Source of the DNA: Accumulibacter sp964420975
GTDB lineage: Bacteria > Pseudomonadota > Gammaproteobacteria > Burkholderiales > Rhodocyclaceae
Length of the DNA: 64,000 nucleotides
Direction: 5' to 3'
Assembly: GCA_964420975.1 (NCBI GenBank)
Contig: CAYQVH010000005.1
Location: forward strand, 62,001 to 126,000
Made by a program: the position numbers and the translations under genes. Below the pieces are notes generated by a model. It ran no database searches, was not told the origin of the DNA, and saw nothing but the letters and a program-made list of their open reading frames with translations. Shown in pieces: positions 53,137 through 62,800 of this stretch; position 1 is the stretch's first letter; each line of letters starts with the position of its first letter.

Positions 53137-54648
53137 ATGGCTACCGAAATCGAGATAAAGCTTTCCTTATCGACGCGTGCTGCCCGCGACTTGGCACAGC
53201 ACCCGCTACTCGCGGCGGTCTCGCCGCAGCGGCAACGGCTGGTCAACACCTATTACGACACGGAAGACGGTCGCCTACGCCAGGAGCGTGTTCTCGTTCG
53301 CCATCGCCTGAAGGGCCGCGAGTGGTTCTTGACGGTAAAGACCGACGCTGCTTTGAGCAGCGGCCTGGCGCAACGCGGCGAATGGGAGCTGCCGAGCGAT
53401 CCCGGACACTTCGACTTCTCCGGCGTCGATGACGGGACGGTTCGCGCGCTGCTCGAGTCGGTTCGCGAGCAGCTGCAGCCGCTGTATACGACGCGTTTCA
53501 CGCGCCAGACGTGGCTGCTCGAACGTGACCGCGGCGCGACTATCGAAGTCGCGCTCGATCGTGGCTGGATCGACGCTCAAGGTCGTCGGCGAACCATCCG
53601 CGAGATCGAACTCGAGTTGATCCGGGGAACCGTGGGCGACCTGTTTGATCTTGCCGGCGAGCTGCAGCAGACCTTGTTGCTGCATCCGGAAGTAAATAGC
53701 AAGTCGGAGCGCGCCTACCGCCTGCTCGCCGACACACCGCTCGCGGCGGTGAAATCGACGCCGGTTCCGCTCACCCCTCGCTTGCCCAGTCTGACGGCGT
53801 TTCAGCGGGTCTCGCTGAGTTGCCTGACTCAGTTGCAGAGCAACGAAGAAGGCGTCTGCCAGACCGAGCAGCCGGAGTTCGTCCATCAGGCACGAGTCGC
53901 CATGCGCCGCCTGCGATCGGCCATCCGCTTGTGGGAGCCGTTGTTGCCCGAGGCGTTCGTCGCCCGCTTCGATCTACGTTGGCAGGCGATGGCGAGCAAG
54001 CTGGGAGATGCTCGCAACTGGGACGTGTTCATCGCCGAGACGGTCCCGGCGCTGGCGGCGGCGTTTCCAGACAACGGCGATTTCGATCGTCTCGTTCGCT
54101 ACAGCTTGCAGCGGCGTCTGACGAGCCGTCGTGCTGCACGAGCAGCGCTCAGGTCAGCCGACTACTGCCGGCTGCTAATCGAGTATTCGGCCGCCGTGCT
54201 GGCGCTGCCGGAAACGCCGGCTAATCGCCTGGAGAGCTTCGCCCCGCGCTGCCTCAGCCGCCGTCTGCGGCGGGTCAGCGAACGGACGCCGGAAGCGTTG
54301 AGTGGCAACGCGGCCGCCCGGCACCGCCTGCGCGTCGCCTTCAAGCAGTTGCGTTACGCGCTCGAGTTTTTTTCGCCTTTGCTGCCGGTGTCCGCCCTTG
54401 CCAGCTACCTGCAATCAGTCACCGCCCTGCAGGATCTGCTGGGTCGCTTGAATGACCTGGCGGTTGCCAGGGAATCGGTGGCGGCGGCGCTTCCCGGTCG
54501 CCGCAGTCAGCCGTTCGTCGACTGGCTAGTGGCCGAGATGGAGTCCTTGCGCCCGGAACTGACCGGCCTGCTGGCGGAGTTGGCGCTTCGGCCGCAACCC
54601 TGGGCGGAAGCAGCCGAAGCGTCGAACGCTGTCATCGTGGACGCCTGA
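53137..54648 (+). CDS. CYTH-CHAD domain protein (triphosphatase / polyphosphate-binding)
   Basis: A 503-aa protein with an N-terminal CYTH tunnel domain (about 1-200) and a C-terminal CHAD helical domain (about 215-495). The CYTH signature E4-x-E6-x-K8 in TEIEIKLSL and the later EIELELIRG and acidic/basic pairs are intact, consistent with triphosphatase activity. The CHAD domain has HQARVAMRRLRSAIRLWEPLL (in part) and HRLRVAFKQLRYALEF, His/Arg-rich helices that bind polyphosphate in known members. Near ppk1 and ppx, this suggests a role in polyphosphate or triphosphate handling. Confidence 0.92.
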   Translation: MATEIEIKLSLSTRAARDLAQHPLLAAVSPQRQRLVNTYYDTEDGRLRQERVLVRHRLKGREWFLTVKTDAALSSGLAQRGEWELPSDPGHFDFSGVDDGTVRALLESVREQLQPLYTTRFTRQTWLLERDRGATIEVALDRGWIDAQGRRRTIREIELELIRGTVGDLFDLAGELQQTLLLHPEVNSKSERAYRLLADTPLAAVKSTPVPLTPRLPSLTAFQRVSLSCLTQLQSNEEGVCQTEQPEFVHQARVAMRRLRSAIRLWEPLLPEAFVARFDLRWQAMASKLGDARNWDVFIAETVPALAAAFPDNGDFDRLVRYSLQRRLTSRRAARAALRSADYCRLLIEYSAAVLALPETPANRLESFAPRCLSRRLRRVSERTPEALSGNAAARHRLRVAFKQLRYALEFFSPLLPVSALASYLQSVTALQDLLGRLNDLAVARESVAAALPGRRSQPFVDWLVAEMESLRPELTGLLAELALRPQPWAEAAEASNAVIVDA

Positions 54649-54659
54649 GCCTGCGCCGC

Positions 54660-56048
54660 TCAGAGATTAAAGATCCAGCTTGCGATGACAAAATAGTTGA
54701 GAACGCCGAGGATGTCGATCGCGGTCGTCACGAAGGGGCCCGTGGCGACCGCCGGGTCCACCTTCATGCGCTGAAAGAAGATCGGCAGAAGGACGGCGAG
54801 CAGGGCGGCACCGGTCATGTTGCCGAGGATGGTCAGACCGACGACCTCGCCGAGACGAATGTTGTCGTAGACGAGATAGCCGTAGATGGCGAGGATGACC
54901 CCGTAAAAGCCGCCCAGCAGGAGACCGACGCGCAGTTCCTTGAGCACCAGCGGAAACGCATCACGGACGTCGATAGCTCCAGTAGCCAGGCCGCGCACGG
55001 CGACAGTTGCCGATTGCACGCCGACGTTGCCGGCCATGCCCATGACCACCGGCAGAAACGCGCTCAAGACCAGCACTTCGCCGAGGATCGCTTCGTAACG
55101 TCCGATCACCGCGGTCGCGGCAAGGCCGCCGATGAATGCGGCGAGTAGCCACGGTAGCCGGATACCGGCAATCTTGAACGCGGAATGGGTCAGCGTTTCC
55201 GATTCGCTGGTACCCGCCATCTTCAACATGTCGCGCGTCGTTTCTTCTTCGAGGACGTCGATCACGTCGTCAACGGTGACCATGCCGACCAGGACGTTGT
55301 CGGCGTCTACGACCGGGACGGCGAGCAAATGATACTTCTCGACCAGCATCGCCACCGTCGTTTGGTCCGCGTCAGTGGTGACCTTCATCACGCGCCGATT
55401 CATCACTTTGTGCAGGGGCGTGCCCGGTCGCGCCAGCAAGAGCTGCCGCAGGGAGACGACGCCGACCAGTCGCCCGCCTTCGTCGGTCAGGTAGAGGTAG
55501 AAAACCATCTCGACGTCTTCGTGGCTGCGAATGTTTTCGATCGCCTCCTCGACGCTGAGCGAATGCGGCAGCGAGAAGAAGTCGGTGGTCATGATGCCGC
55601 CAGCGCTGTTCGGGTCGTACTTGAGCAGGCTTTCCAGCTCGTCCTTGCTTTCGCGGTCGAGCAGAGCCATCAGTTGCGCGCGCTGGTCTTCCGGCAGGTC
55701 GCCGATAAAATCGGCGAGGTCGTCCGGAGCCAAGTGTTGCAGCACGCCGGCCAATTTTTCGACCGGCGATTCGGTCAGCACTTGCGTTCGCAGGTCGGGC
55801 GGTAACTGGCTGAAAACCTGAGCCGCCATTTCGGTGTCGGCGATGGTGTAGAAGATATCGACGACATGGGCAGGCGGCAGTTCGTCGAGAATCGACGCCA
55901 TATCCGCCGGGTGCACGCGCGAAATCATTTTCTGCAGCGGCACTTTGGCGTTGCGGTGATAAAGACGCTCGATCGTCTCGATCAGCCGCTTTTTCTTCGT
56001 GTCGTAGGCGACTGTCGCGACCGGCTTCGTTTCTACGTTAATTTGCAT
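54660..56048 (-). CDS. mgtE: MgtE magnesium transporter
   Basis: Magnesium channel of 462 aa: an N-terminal helical superhelix (DELPPAHVVDIFYTI), two CBS domains (about 140-265) and five membrane helices from about 285, including LLAAFIGGLAATAVIG and VLSAFLPVVMGMAGNVGVQSATVAVRGLA (in part), with the pore-forming motif. Length is standard. Polyphosphate is stored with Mg2+ as counter-ion, which makes the location near ppk1 and CHAD genes noteworthy though not proof of linkage. It has a candidate promoter. Confidence 0.95.
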   Translation of the reverse strand: MQINVETKPVATVAYDTKKKRLIETIERLYHRNAKVPLQKMISRVHPADMASILDELPPAHVVDIFYTIADTEMAAQVFSQLPPDLRTQVLTESPVEKLAGVLQHLAPDDLADFIGDLPEDQRAQLMALLDRESKDELESLLKYDPNSAGGIMTTDFFSLPHSLSVEEAIENIRSHEDVEMVFYLYLTDEGGRLVGVVSLRQLLLARPGTPLHKVMNRRVMKVTTDADQTTVAMLVEKYHLLAVPVVDADNVLVGMVTVDDVIDVLEEETTRDMLKMAGTSESETLTHSAFKIAGIRLPWLLAAFIGGLAATAVIGRYEAILGEVLVLSAFLPVVMGMAGNVGVQSATVAVRGLATGAIDVRDAFPLVLKELRVGLLLGGFYGVILAIYGYLVYDNIRLGEVVGLTILGNMTGAALLAVLLPIFFQRMKVDPAVATGPFVTTAIDILGVLNYFVIASWIFNL

Positions 56049-56101
56049 GACGTCGTCTTCTTTCCTTGTCGAGCGATCGGCTGGGCGTTGAATAACCCGC
56101 T

Positions 56102-56130
56102 AGTTTACCGGCGGGGGCGATGTGGGTCCA
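56102..56130 (-). promoter_or_regulatory. Candidate mgtE promoter
   Basis: Reading the minus strand, TGGACC (56130-56125) is followed after 17 bases by TAAACT (56107-56102), about 55 bases upstream of the mgtE ATG. Good spacing, moderate match to sigma70 elements. Confidence 0.4.
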
Positions 56131-56342
56131 TTGTTTCGACGCAGATTTTTTTCCTTCGGCGAGTGTACCTGGCAAGCCGGGAAGCGATCGCCAGGACGCG
56201 CGTCCGCTTCCCCCGAACGACCACCGACCTTCCCCGGGCGCTCGGCGGGCGAACGAGGTTTCAAGAAAGTGGCATACACGGGACGGCGTGCGGCGAGTTT
56301 CCGGCCTCGATGCGGTGTTCTCGCATCGAGACCGCCTAGAGC

Positions 56343-56373
56343 TTGCGTAACCTGCATGGACTCGGGGTATATT
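56343..56373 (+). promoter_or_regulatory. Candidate sulP promoter
   Basis: TTGCGT (56343-56348) and TATATT (56368-56373) are separated by 19 bases and lie 33 bases before the SulP ATG. The -10 is good, the spacing is long. Confidence 0.35.
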
Positions 56374-56406
56374 GCGCGTTGTGTCGATACCGTGGGGTCA
56401 GGACGC

Positions 56407-58170
56407 ATGAAAGGAGCAGCCGTTGTCAGGTACCTGCAATCAGCGCTGCCGCTGCTCGGGACACTCGGTAGCTACCGGCTGTCGTGGCTGGGCAAGGACG
56501 CGATCGCCGGACTGTCAGCGTGCATCGTTTCGATCCCGTCGGTCATCGCCTACGCCGAACTGGTTCATCTGCCGCCGATCGCGGGTCTCTACGCGGCGTT
56601 GGCGGCGGCGCTGGGCTACGCGCTGTTTGCCAGCTCGCGCCACGTCATCGCCGGACCCGACGCGGCGATCGGCCTGCTCGCGGGGTCGGCGATTCTTCCG
56701 CTGGCGGCGGGGGATCCGGCGCGCATCGCGGCTTTGGCGGCCGTTCTGGGTCTGTTGACGGGAATCGTCTTGCTGATTGCGGCGCGCCTGAAGCTGGGTG
56801 TGATCGCGGATCTGTTGTCACGACCGGTGTTGATCGGTTACCTCAACGGTGCGTCGCTGGTGTTGATGTCCACCCAGCTCGGCAAGATGTTCGGTTTCAA
56901 GACGGACGGCGAGGATTTCTTCCCGCTCGTCGCTTCGGTCGTCGAACGACTACCCGAAACGCACTTGCCGACCTTTGTCTGCGGAGTCGTCTTCGTCGCC
57001 CTGCTGGTTGCATTGGCGCGCTGGCTGCCGCGAGTTCCGGGTGCGCTGGCGCTGTGTGCGGTCGCGATCTCTGCCACCGTGACGCTCGATCTGGGTGGCT
57101 ATGGGGTGGCGCTGGTCGGCAAGGTGCCGTCGGGAATGCCGTCGTTGGCCTTTCCTCCCTTACGTTTCTCCGACGTTGCCATACTGGCGCCAGCGGCGGT
57201 TGCGATCGCTTTTCTTGCCTTTTCCGACGGCATTCTGTTGGCGCAGACGTTTGCCGAAAAGAATGGTTACGAGATCAGCCCGAACCGTGAACTCGTCGCG
57301 CTCGGGTCGGCAAACATTCTTGCCGGTCTGTGGCAGGGTTTCCCCGTTTCCGCCAGCCAGTCGCGGACGTCGATCGTCGATTCGACCGGCGGCAAGTCGC
57401 AGGTTGCACAACTCGTACTTGCCGGGGGAATGCTCCTCTTCCTGCTGTTTTTCACTGGGCTGATCGCGCTCCTGCCGAAGGTGGCGCTGGGTGCGATCCT
57501 GATCGTCACCGCTTTCGGTATGCTCGAACTGGCGCCACTGACCAGCCTCTACAAGGTCGACCGCGTCGAGTTTGCGATCGCGCTCGCGGTGACCGTCGCG
57601 ATCCTGGCGGCCGGCGTCGTTCCGGGGATCATTCTCGGCTTGTTGCTGTCGCTGGTCTCCGTTCTGGTCGAAGTCTCCCGCCCGGACGACGCGGTCTTGC
57701 GCCGCCTGGTCAGTGACGGCAAGTTCCACGACTGTCGTGACGACGACGAAGCCGAAACCGTTCCCGGCCTGTTGGTCTATCGGCTCTACGCGCCACTGAT
57801 TTTTGCCAACGCCCGTCACGTTGTCACACGGCTGCGAAAACTGGTCGATGAGGCAGAGGTTCCGGTGAGGTGGCTGGTGATCGATGCGCAGGCGATCCAT
57901 GACATGGACGTCACCGCCGCGCAGCGGTTTGCCGAGCTGCATCGGGAGCTGGCTGAGGAAGGGATCGACGTGAAGATTGCCGATGCGCCGCGACCGTTTC
58001 TCGACGAACTCGCCAAGGTCGGGCTCTACGACGAGATCGGCGGTCGTGACTTCTTCGGTTCGGTCAAGAAAGCGGCGGAAGCGTACGAGCGACAGTTCGG
58101 CCTCGACCGAAACGTCGTCGCGGCAAGTGCCGCCGACCGTTCGCCGCCGCCGTCGACCCGGCGGGAATAG
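56407..58170 (+). CDS. SulP-family anion transporter with STAS domain
   Basis: Inner-membrane anion transporter of 587 aa. After a short N-terminus come the SulP repeats, with IAYAELVHLPPIAGLYAALAAALGY (in part), the substrate-site region QGFPVSASQSRTSIVDSTGGKSQ (in part) and many hydrophobic helices to about residue 430. A C-terminal STAS domain follows (LVYRLYAPLIFANA, WLVIDAQAIHDMDVTAAQ). Substrates of the family include sulfate, bicarbonate and dicarboxylates; none can be chosen here. The ATG chosen has AGGA just upstream, and the longer frame through the intergenic region is not used. Confidence 0.92.
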   Translation: MKGAAVVRYLQSALPLLGTLGSYRLSWLGKDAIAGLSACIVSIPSVIAYAELVHLPPIAGLYAALAAALGYALFASSRHVIAGPDAAIGLLAGSAILPLAAGDPARIAALAAVLGLLTGIVLLIAARLKLGVIADLLSRPVLIGYLNGASLVLMSTQLGKMFGFKTDGEDFFPLVASVVERLPETHLPTFVCGVVFVALLVALARWLPRVPGALALCAVAISATVTLDLGGYGVALVGKVPSGMPSLAFPPLRFSDVAILAPAAVAIAFLAFSDGILLAQTFAEKNGYEISPNRELVALGSANILAGLWQGFPVSASQSRTSIVDSTGGKSQVAQLVLAGGMLLFLLFFTGLIALLPKVALGAILIVTAFGMLELAPLTSLYKVDRVEFAIALAVTVAILAAGVVPGIILGLLLSLVSVLVEVSRPDDAVLRRLVSDGKFHDCRDDDEAETVPGLLVYRLYAPLIFANARHVVTRLRKLVDEAEVPVRWLVIDAQAIHDMDVTAAQRFAELHRELAEEGIDVKIADAPRPFLDELAKVGLYDEIGGRDFFGSVKKAAEAYERQFGLDRNVVAASAADRSPPPSTRRE

Positions 58171-58221
58171 CCGTCGCCCGCTGGGTTCATCCGCCGCCGT
58201 CCTTGGCGCCGGAAGCTCTGT

Positions 58222-58686
58222 ATGTTCGATATCGTTCTCGTCGCGCCTGAGATTCCACCCAATACGGGCAACGTGATTCGTCTCTGCGCGAATACGGGCT
58301 GTCGCCTCCACTTGGTGAAACCGCTCGGCTTCGATCTCACCGACAGGAACCTTCGTCGTGCCGGGCTCGACTATCACGAGTACGCATCGGTCAGGGTCCA
58401 CGACGATTGGCGAACCCTGTACAAGTCGCTCGACGGACGGCGCCTTTTCGCCTGCACGACCAAGGCGAGGCAAAGCGTTGCCGACGCGTCATTTGTTGCC
58501 GACGACGTCTTTGTTTTCGGTAGCGAGACGCGCGGTCTGCCGCCCGAAGTGGTGGCCGACATTCCGGAAGTGCAGCGTCTGCGCTTGCCGATGTTGCCGG
58601 GGCAGCGCAGCCTCAACCTGTCGAACGCGGTAGCGGTGATGGTTTTCGAGGCCTGGCGTCAGAACGCTTATCGCGGGGGCGGCTGA
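58222..58686 (+). CDS. trmL: tRNA (cytidine/uridine-34 2'-O) methyltransferase
   Basis: SPOUT-family enzyme that methylates the ribose of the wobble base in certain leucine tRNAs. The 154-aa product has the three trefoil-knot motifs: IPPNTGNVIRLCANTGC (11-27), VFGSETRGLP (about 93-102) and RLPMLPGQRSLNLSNAVAV (about 115-133). Length is typical of TrmL, a minimal SPOUT protein with no extra domain. It follows sulP and is convergent with the DAHP synthase gene. Confidence 0.93.
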   Translation: MFDIVLVAPEIPPNTGNVIRLCANTGCRLHLVKPLGFDLTDRNLRRAGLDYHEYASVRVHDDWRTLYKSLDGRRLFACTTKARQSVADASFVADDVFVFGSETRGLPPEVVADIPEVQRLRLPMLPGQRSLNLSNAVAVMVFEAWRQNAYRGGG

Positions 58687-58719
58687 ATCCGCGTGACGCC
58701 GGTCGGGCGTCCACGAAAG

Positions 58720-59790
58720 TCAGCCGCGGTTCGGCAGCACGCTGCGCAACAGGTCGGCGGCTCGACGGATCATCTGTTCGGTCGTTTCCCACGACACGCA
58801 GGCGTCGGTGACCGAGCAACCGTAACGCAGCTGTGCCAGATCCTCGGGAATTGGCTGCTTGCCGGCAACGAGGTTGGATTCGATCATCGTTCCAACCAAC
58901 GATCGGTTGCCCAGTCGTACCTGGTTGACGACGTCCGCCATCACCAGCGGCTGCAGATCGTGCTGCTTGTAGCTGTTGGCGTGCGAGCAGTCGACCACGA
59001 TGTTGGTCGCCAGGCCGGACTGACTCAGCGCCTGCTCGGCCATTTGGACGCTGACCGTATCGTAGTTCGGCCTCCCGTCGCCGCCACGCAGAACGAGGTG
59101 GCCATAGCGGTTGCCGCGGGTGCGAACAATGACCGTCCGGCCCTGACCGTTGATGCCGAGGAAGCTGTGTGGCCGCGACGCGGAGACGATGGCATTGACC
59201 GCGATCCCGACGTCGCCGTTCGTTCCGTTTTTGAAGCCGACCGGTGTCGACAGCCCGGACGACATTTCCCGATGCGTTTGCGACTCCGCGGTGCGGGCGC
59301 CGATTGCGGTCCAGGAGATGAGGTCGCCGAGATACTGTGGAGAGATCGGGTCGAGCGCTTCGGTACCGGCGGGCAGCCCGAGTTCGGCCAGTTGCAGGAG
59401 GAACTTCCGGGCTTGGTACATCCCGCGATCGACTTGGAAGGAATCGTCCATGTCCGGGTCGTTGATGAAGCCTTTCCATCCGGTAGTCGTGCGCGGCTTC
59501 TCGAAGTAGACGCGCATCACGAGACAAAGCGTGTCCCCCACTTCCGCAGCCAGCGCGCACAAACGATGAGCGTAGTCGAGCGCCGCTTGCGGGTCATGAA
59601 TCGAGCACGGTCCGACGACGACGAACAGCCGATGGTCGGCACGGTCAAGGATATTGCGCAGTACTTCGCGGCCGCGCATCACTGCGCCGGCGGCGGCGGT
59701 CGACAGCGGCAGGGCGGCATGAATGTCGTCCGGTGAGGGCATCGGGTCAAAGGCGGTGACGTTGATGTCGTCGATATCGCGGGTCGTCAT
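58720..59790 (-). CDS. 3-deoxy-7-phosphoheptulonate (DAHP) synthase, class I
   Basis: First enzyme of the shikimate pathway, condensing PEP and erythrose 4-phosphate. The 356-aa product has the type I alpha motifs VVGPCSIHDPQAALDYA, KPRTTTGWKGFINDPDMD, GARTAESQTHREMSSGLS and the metal-binding VDCSHANSYKQH. It belongs to the AroFGH (feedback-inhibited) group; which aromatic amino acid inhibits it cannot be read. The ATG is 14 bp after the stop of mfd on the same strand. Confidence 0.95.
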   Translation of the reverse strand: MTTRDIDDINVTAFDPMPSPDDIHAALPLSTAAAGAVMRGREVLRNILDRADHRLFVVVGPCSIHDPQAALDYAHRLCALAAEVGDTLCLVMRVYFEKPRTTTGWKGFINDPDMDDSFQVDRGMYQARKFLLQLAELGLPAGTEALDPISPQYLGDLISWTAIGARTAESQTHREMSSGLSTPVGFKNGTNGDVGIAVNAIVSASRPHSFLGINGQGRTVIVRTRGNRYGHLVLRGGDGRPNYDTVSVQMAEQALSQSGLATNIVVDCSHANSYKQHDLQPLVMADVVNQVRLGNRSLVGTMIESNLVAGKQPIPEDLAQLRYGCSVTDACVSWETTEQMIRRAADLLRSVLPNRG

Positions 59791-59804
59791 GGTGGTGTGA
59801 ACTC

Positions 59805-62800
59805 CTATCGGCTGAGTTGGTGGAGGACGTCCTTGACCGCCGCGACTCGTTCGGCCAGCGTCGTTGACGAGCGCTTGACGAGCAGCTTGTCTTGCCCAGA
59901 CAGTCGGTAACTGCGGTTGTTTTGAATCAGGGTGATGATGCGCATCGTATCGATCGGAGTGTCGGACCGGAAATGGACGACGAGCTGCTCGGCCGTCGCG
60001 TCCAGCTTGCTGATTCCGAACGGCTTGCAGAGTAGCCGCAGGCGGTGGCTGTCGAGCAGCGCGCGAGCGGGGGGTGGCAAGGCGCCGAAGCGGTCGACCA
60101 GCTCTTCCTGCAGATCGTCCAGTTCGTCACGGCTCATACAGTTGGCGAGGCGTTTGTACAGCGTCAGCCGATCGTGCACGTCCGGCGCGTAATCATTGGG
60201 CAGCAGGGCAGGCGTGTGCAGATTGATTTCGGTTGCGACGGCGAGTGGCAGCCCGGGATCGGGCTCCTTGCCGTCCTTAAGGGCGGCGACGGCGCGGTTG
60301 AGCATCTCGGTGAACAGGTTGAAACCGACTTCCTGCATTTCGCCGGACTGGCTCTCGCCAAGCACCTCGCCGGCACCGCGGATCTCGAGGTCGTGCATCG
60401 CGAGATAGAATCCGGCGCCGAGTTCGTCCATCATCTGGATGGCTTCCAGTCGCTGACGTGCCTGTTTGTTGAGCGTTGTCTCGTCGTCCACCAACAGATA
60501 GGCGTAGGCCTGATGGTGTGAGCGACCGACCCGGCCGCGCAACTGGTGCAACTGCGCCAGCCCGAAGCGTTCGGCGCGGTTGATGACGATGGTGTTGGCG
60601 TGCGGATTGTCGATGCCGGTTTCGATAATCGTTGTACAGAGGAGGAGGTTCGCCCGCTGCTGCGTGAACTCGCGCATTACCCGTTCCAGCTCGCGTTCCT
60701 TGAGCTGACCATGGCCGACAACGATGCGTGCTTCCGGCAGCAAGCGCGCCAGTTGCGCGCGCAGCTTGTCGATGGTGTCGACTTCGTTGTGCAGGAAGTA
60801 CACCTGTCCGCCGCGCTTGAACTCGCGCAACAAGGCCTCACGAATGATGCCGTCCGAAAAGCGGGTGACGAAGGTCTTGATCGCCAGTCGCTTTTGCGGC
60901 GCGGTCGCAATGACCGAAAAATCGCGTAGTCCTTCGAGCGACATGCCGAGCGTACGAGGAATCGGCGTCGCGGTCAGCGCCAGGACGTCGACCTCGGCGC
61001 GTAGCGCTTTCAGCGCTTCCTTCTGGCGGACGCCGAAACGATGCTCTTCGTCGATGATGACCAGGCCCAGCTGCTTGAAGCGCACGTCTTTTTGCAGCAG
61101 GCGATGGGTGCCGATGACGATGTCCAGGCGGCCGTCGGCCAGGCTGGCGACGGTCTGACCAGCCTCGCGCGCGGTCCTGAAACGGGACAGTTCGGCGATC
61201 GTCACCGGCCAGTCGGCAAAACGGTCGCTGAAGGTCTGAAAATGCTGTTCGCAGAGCAGCGTCGTCGGACAGAGGACGGCGACCTGGCGACCGCCGGCGA
61301 CGGCGCAGAACGCAGCGCGCAGGGCGACTTCCGTCTTGCCGAAGCCGACGTCGCCACAAACCAGGCGGTCCATGGGACGACCCGACTTCATGTCCGAGAT
61401 CACGGCGGCAATGGCGGTCGCTTGATCCGGCGTTTCCTCAAAGCCAAAGCCATCGGCGAAAGCGTCGTAATCGTGGCTACGAAATTCGCAGGCTTCGCCG
61501 CGGCGCGCAGCGCGCAGCGCGTAAAGCGCCAGCAATTCGGCCGCCGTATCGCGCGCCTGCAGTGCCGCTCGGCGTCGCGCCTTCTCCCATTGCGGCGAAC
61601 CGAGCGTATGCAGCGGCGCGGCGTCGGGATCGACTCCCGAATAGCGCGAGATGACGTGCAGCTGCGAGACCGGTACATAGAGCTTGGCGTCGTTGGCGTA
61701 CTCAAGCGCCAGGAATTCGGTATCGCCTTCGCCGAGATCGAGGTGTACGAGTCCGAGGTAACGCGCGATCCCGTGTTGCTCGTGCACCACCGGCGCGCCG
61801 ATCGTCAGCTCGGACAGGTCACGCAACCAGTTGTCAAGCGACGCGCGCCGCGCGGCGCGTTGCCGGGCTCGGCGCGACGGGCTGTCGGCGTACAGCTCGG
61901 CCTCGGTGACCAAGGCGAGTTGCTCGAGCACAAACCCGTCGTGCAGCGGCGCCATGGCGAGCGTCAAGCGGCTGTGGGAGGCCAGGAAATCGGCGAGGCC
62001 GAGTCCGGCGTCCGGGTGCAGCCCGTACTCGCCCAGTAGTCCGGCCAGGGTTTCCCGTCGGCCAGGGCTTTCGGCGATGATCAGGACGCGACCCGCGAAG
62101 TCGGCCAGGAAGCCCTTGAGACGCCGCAGCGGGTCGTCGGCACGGCGGTCAACCGCGAGTGGCGGCAGCCGGCGGACGAGACCGTTTTCTCCGGTGGTGA
62201 GGTTCAATCGGGCGTAGGGCTTGGCGGCGACGAAAAACGCGTCTTCCGCCAAAAAAAGATCGGCTGGCGGTAACAACGGCAGGCTGGGGTCGCCACTGAG
62301 CATCGTATGGCGTGATTGCGCCTCGTGCCAGAAGGCGCGAACCGCATCGGCGACGTTGCCGTGCAGGCAGAGTACGGTTTCGGGTGGCAGATAGTCGAAC
62401 AGGGTCGCCGTCTGATCAAAGAAAAGCGGCAGCCAGGATTCGATGCCGGCGGTCGCGATGCCGTTCGAGACGTCCTTGTAGACGCGCGAACGGGCCGGAT
62501 CGCCCTCGAAAATCTCGCGAAAACGCTGACGAAAACGGGTTCGTCCGCGCTCGTCGAGTGGAAACTCGCGCGCTGGCAGGAGTCGGACTTCGGCGACCGG
62601 ATAAAGCGTGCGTTGGCTGTCGACGTCGAACGTCTTGAGGCTTTCGAGTTCATCGTCGAAAAGATCGAGGCGGTACGGCAACGCCGAACCCATCGGGAAG
62701 AGGTCGATCAATCCGCCGCGGATCGAGTACTCGCCTGGCGCGACGACCTGCGTGACGTGACTATAGCCAGCCAGCGTCAATTGTCGGCGAAGCCGATCGC

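Larger units (their letters stand above)
56049..56406. other. Intergenic region between divergent mgtE and sulP
   Basis: A 358-bp non-coding gap. I see candidate promoters for both flanking genes and no convincing gene. A minus-strand frame of about 100 codons (56100-56408) is basic and proline-rich, and I do not accept it. No Mg2+ riboswitch fold could be recognised by eye in the mgtE leader, which is short. Confidence 0.6.

Noticed and set aside
56100..56408. About 100-codon minus-strand frame in the mgtE-sulP spacer
   Set aside because: Basic, proline-rich, overlaps both candidate promoters, no binding site.
57160..58473. Open frame of 437 codons on the minus strand opposite sulP and trmL
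   Set aside because: Covers parts of two genes and their spacer, with no motif; the sulP reading frame carries the clear SulP and STAS features.
61041..62039. Open frame of 332 codons on the plus strand opposite mfd
   Set aside because: Antisense to the mfd helicase motifs; shadow coding.
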